Under the pieces are notes generated by a model. That model did not search any database and was not told the DNA's origin. It saw nothing but the letters and a program-made list of their open reading frames with translations. Positions 61,151-64,000 of a stretch of 64,000 bases of DNA are shown here, in pieces (within the stretch, counting starts at the first letter, position 1; the number at the start of each line of letters is the position of its first letter). The stretch comes from Notolepis coatsorum. Its lineage: Eukaryota; Chordata; Actinopteri; Aulopiformes; Paralepididae. The position numbers and the translations under genes are program-made. The DNA is taken from the NCBI GenBank assembly GCA_963971535.1, contig OZ020585.1, forward strand, positions 26,261,789 through 26,325,788, given 5' to 3'.

Positions 61151-61320
61151 ACAACTGGAAATCAAAGTGGCATGCATTGCTAGCACACCTCTTTCCATAA
61201 TGTCGTGGCGAGGGGGGGGGGGGGCACCTTTCATTTTGCGACATTCGTTAAATTCTGGTATTCATGTTTCGGGTAATATGGATTGAAAGGGTTTGAGGAG
61301 TTTCCAAGATTTAAAAGAAA

Positions 61321-62130
61321 CGTATACTGTTCATTCAATCTTTATTTATACTTGATAATACACTGAGTAATTAAACAAATTTACAGTGCCGTCGAGATGT
61401 TACATACACAAGTGTGCTCATAAATATAAAGACATCAGACAATCAGAATAATTAAGAGCACATTTTTAAATACATTAAAAAAAAAACTACCCATAGAGTG
61501 TCTAGTTTCAGTGTTTCCTGCAGGGTATTCCATGATGTACAGTAGGGGCAAAAAGGCCAAACACAGATCTACCAAGTTCAGTACAAACTCTAGGCACTCT
61601 AAGTGTAAGCCAAAAACTGGATCGTGTACGACAGGGTCCAATGGTCCATTCCAATAAAGAACTAATATAATTTGGACAATCTCTAATTATGGCTTTATAA
61701 ATAAAAAGATTGCAATGCAACTTACGTTTTTCTGCCAAAGAGGCCCACCCGACCTTATTATATAGGATACAATGGTGAGTACCATAACTATCACCGGTGA
61801 TAAATCTAATGGCTGAATGGTAAACAGAGTCTAAGGGCAGATAGGAACACTGCTTCAACAACTCTCTTTCTGCTAATCATAGGGAAGCTGGCTCTATTTC
61901 TATACAAAAAGCCAATATTCTTCCGTAATTTACTGGCGAGAACGCCCACATGATATTTAAATGTAAGTCCTTCATCAATCCAAATACCAAGGTATTTGTA
62001 TTCTGAAACTCTCTCGATATCAGAACTGTTCTGAGTCGATATATGCAAGTCACTATAAACAATATTTTTGGCTTTGAAAAACAACATGAATTTAGTTTTA
62101 CTGGCATTAAGCACCAATTCCAGTTCACTC
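61321..62130 (-). mobile_element. LINE 3' part, RT C-terminus, copy 2
   Basis: Minus frames encode LVLNASKTKFMLFFKAK, EYKYLGIWIDEGLTFKYHV, LRKNIGFLYRNRASFPMISR, then, after a frameshift, AIRFITGDSYGTHHCILYNK, VGWASLAEKRKLHCNLFIYK, SSLLEWTIGPCRTRSS and VPRVCTELGRSVFGLFAP. This is the RT thumb and C-terminus of a CR1/L2/jockey-group LINE. It is related to 1425-1797, but much longer. Confidence 0.85.
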
Positions 62131-62814
62131 TTCTCTCCTGTCCACCGCTTTGTCCGTCTATGCTAGCTGCTGGAATCCCATGTTATATCTAGCCACTGGC
62201 TCCTCCACTGTCAGGTTTGATGAATGAATTAGCAATGGCACTTAAAGGACATGTTTCCATTATTCATGATATTCTATAAAAAATTATTCACAGACTTTCT
62301 TTGCTATTGTAAAGACAGGGAACACCGATCCGACCTGCTCTACTTTATCTACAAACTTGGAAAGAATTGGGAGAAACATTTCTGAACCATACATTTCTAC
62401 ATTTTAAACGTGTGCATCGGCTTTATCTAAGCCCAACAAGTCACATCCCCAAACTGCACTCACTGTGCAACTCAAATCAGGTAGGGATTTCTTTTTTTAT
62501 TGAAATCTTTTTACATAATGATGTGGGAATTCCCCTCAGTCAAGTATCTTTGGGAGCAGATTACTACAATTATTAAAAAATTGATAGGCTCGCCTTTACA
62601 GTATCAAGTAATGATATTAAATGATGGCTTTACTTAGTCATAATTGTTGTTGAGCCTAGGTATGTCTCAGAGGAAAATATGACTAGCTGGATCTACTGCA
62701 GCAAAAAAGATGTTGGCAACCAGATGGAAATCGCCACAGTATTTGTCATTGTATCGACAGTGTTGGTCAAGCCGGTATATAGATTAATCTTCTAATATAG
62801 ATGATTAAATAAGG
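62131..62814. other. Unique or decayed LINE sequence
   Basis: A plus frame 62367-62576 contains FLNHTFLHFKRVHRLYLSP and HNDVGIPLSQVSLGADYY, wording seen in L1-type LINE C-termini. Only weak support for a LINE remnant. Confidence 0.35.
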
Positions 62815-64000
62815 CTGGAATAGAGAGAGGGGTAGGGTATTGGGCTGGCGTAGAGAGAGGGGTAGGGTGGGGTATTGGCCTGGCGTAGAGAGAGGGGTAG
62901 GGTGGGGTATTGGGCTGGAGTAGAGAGATGGTAGGGTGGGGTATTGGGCTGGCGTAGAGAGAGGGGTAGGGTGGGGTATTGGCCTGGAGTAGAGAGAGTG
63001 GTATGGTCGGGTATTGGCCTGGAGTAGAGAGAGTGGTAGGGTAGGGTATTGGGCTGAGTAGAGAGAGGGGTAGGGTCGGGTATTGGGCTGCAGTAGAGAG
63101 AGGGGTAGGGTCGGGTATTGGGCTGCAGTAGAGAGAGGGGTAGGGTCGGGTATTGGGCTGCAGTAGAGAGAGGGGTAGGGTGGGGTATTGGGCTGAGTAG
63201 AGAGAGGGGTAGGGTCGGGTATTGGGCTGCAGTAGAGAGAGGGGTAGGGTCGGGTATTGGGCTGGAGTAGAGAGAGTGGTAGGGTCGGGTATTGGGCTGC
63301 AGTAGAGAGAGGGGTAGGGTCGGGTATTGGGCTGCAGTAGAGAGAGGGGTAGGGTCGGGTATTGGGCTGCAGTAGAGAGAGGGGTAGGGTCGGGTATTGG
63401 GCTGCAGTAGAGAGAGTGGTAGGGTCGGGTATTGGGCTGCAGTAGAGAGAGTGGTAGGGTCGGGTATTGGGCTGCAGTAGAGAGAGGGGTAGGGTCGGGT
63501 ATTGGGCTGCAGTAGAGAGAGGGGTAGGGTCGGGTATTGGGCTGGAGTAGAGAGAGGGGTAGGGTCGGGTATTGGGCTGCAGTAGAGAGAGTGGTAGGGT
63601 CGGGTATTGGGCTGCAGTAGAGAGAGTGGTAGGGTCGGGTATTGGGCTGCAGTAGAGAGAGGGGTAGGGTCGGGTATTGGGCTGCAGTAGAGAGAGGGGT
63701 AGGGTCGGGTATTGGGCTGGAGTAGAGAGATGGTAGGGTCGGGTATTGGGCTGGAGTAGAGAGATGGTAGGGTCGGGTATTGGGCTGGAGTAGAGAGATG
63801 GTAGGGTCGGGTATTGGGCTGGAGTAGAGAGATGGTAGGGTCGGGTATTGGGCTGGAGTAGAGAGATGGTAGGGTGGGGTATTGGGCTGCAGTAGAGAGA
63901 GGGTATTGGGGGGTATTGGGCTGGAGTAGAGAGAGGGTATTGGGGGGTATTGGGCTGGAGTAGAGAGAGGGTATTGGGGGGTATTGGGCTGCAGTAGAGA
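62815..64000. repeat. G-rich minisatellite, 35-bp unit, about 34 copies, runs off the window
   Basis: ggctgcagtagagagagggg-tagggtcgggtattg. Variants: ctgcag or ctggag; gaggggtag, gagtggtag or gatggtag; gggtcggg or gggtggggt. The last units are shortened (agagggtattggggggtatt). Most units contain ggggtagggtcgggtattgg-g, which fits the quadruplex rule G3+N1-7. Confidence 0.95.

Noticed and set aside
62815-64000. Interstitial telomere repeat
   Set aside because: taggg occurs once per 35-bp unit; there is no run of TTAGGG.

Overview
The window looks like a gene-poor stretch of a teleost fish nuclear genome. The organism is inferred from the repeats: V-SINE/L2-type tails around the core ctttggataaaag, tRNA-headed SINEs ending gcgctatataaatgcag, several hAT miniature families with end sequences common in teleosts, and very long dinucleotide tracts. 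The species cannot be fixed from the sequence. I found no host protein-coding exon, no intact tRNA or rRNA gene and no CRISPR array. The long open frames are products of microsatellites, of minisatellites whose unit is a multiple of three, or of decayed LINE reverse transcriptase. One 200-base N gap (28821-29020) sits at the edge of a (TG)n tract.

The content falls into four layers. (1) Tandem repeats: about ten minisatellites (units of 21-45 bp; the largest at 6785-7735, 10185-11410, 16485-17058, 29872-31367, 58988-59645 and 62815 to the window end) and more than twenty long microsatellites. (2) DNA transposons, mostly non-autonomous: at least seven hAT elements with both ends or target duplications visible (1828-2396, 17059-18104, 17369-17978, 44761-45533, 46251-46977, 53727-54373, 59962-60359), several TTAA-bounded elements (14561-15548, 18835-20844, 33541-36689, 48478-49298) and a GGGCCC-ended element (34669-36187). 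(3) Retroelements: 5'-truncated LINEs of at least four lineages (an L2-type at 23885-25030; a jockey-superfamily type at 54600-55600 and 40050-40930; a type with a restriction-like endonuclease at 38965-39627 and 43300-43868; another RT type at 1425-1797 and 61321-62130), two tRNA-derived SINE families with three copies each, and a short TG...CA-ended fossil family containing a tRNA-like segment (8088-8333, 37050-37282, 39245-39470). (4) Islands of unique, compositionally even sequence (for example 3430-3760, 9050-9480, 25080-25480, 27390-27870, 31870-33310, 50180-50390) that resemble conserved non-coding elements and may be the only functional host DNA here.

Nesting is the main architectural theme. 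Three minisatellites carry a transposon inside the array. hAT sits within hAT within a minisatellite at 16485-18145. A 2.0-kb TTAA element holds a LINE end and a SINE. A SINE with a 16-17 bp target duplication splits an L2 LINE from its own tail at 23.9-25.0 kb. The best leads are the tRNA-like, TG...CA-ended family with 4-bp target duplications; microsatellites that appear to have been carried in by transposons (hAT with internal (CA)n, LINE with a (TG)n tail, and a repeated core framed by pyrimidine microsatellites); a head-to-head LINE-tail palindrome; and an array of more than 30 tandem G-quadruplex motifs at the right end.
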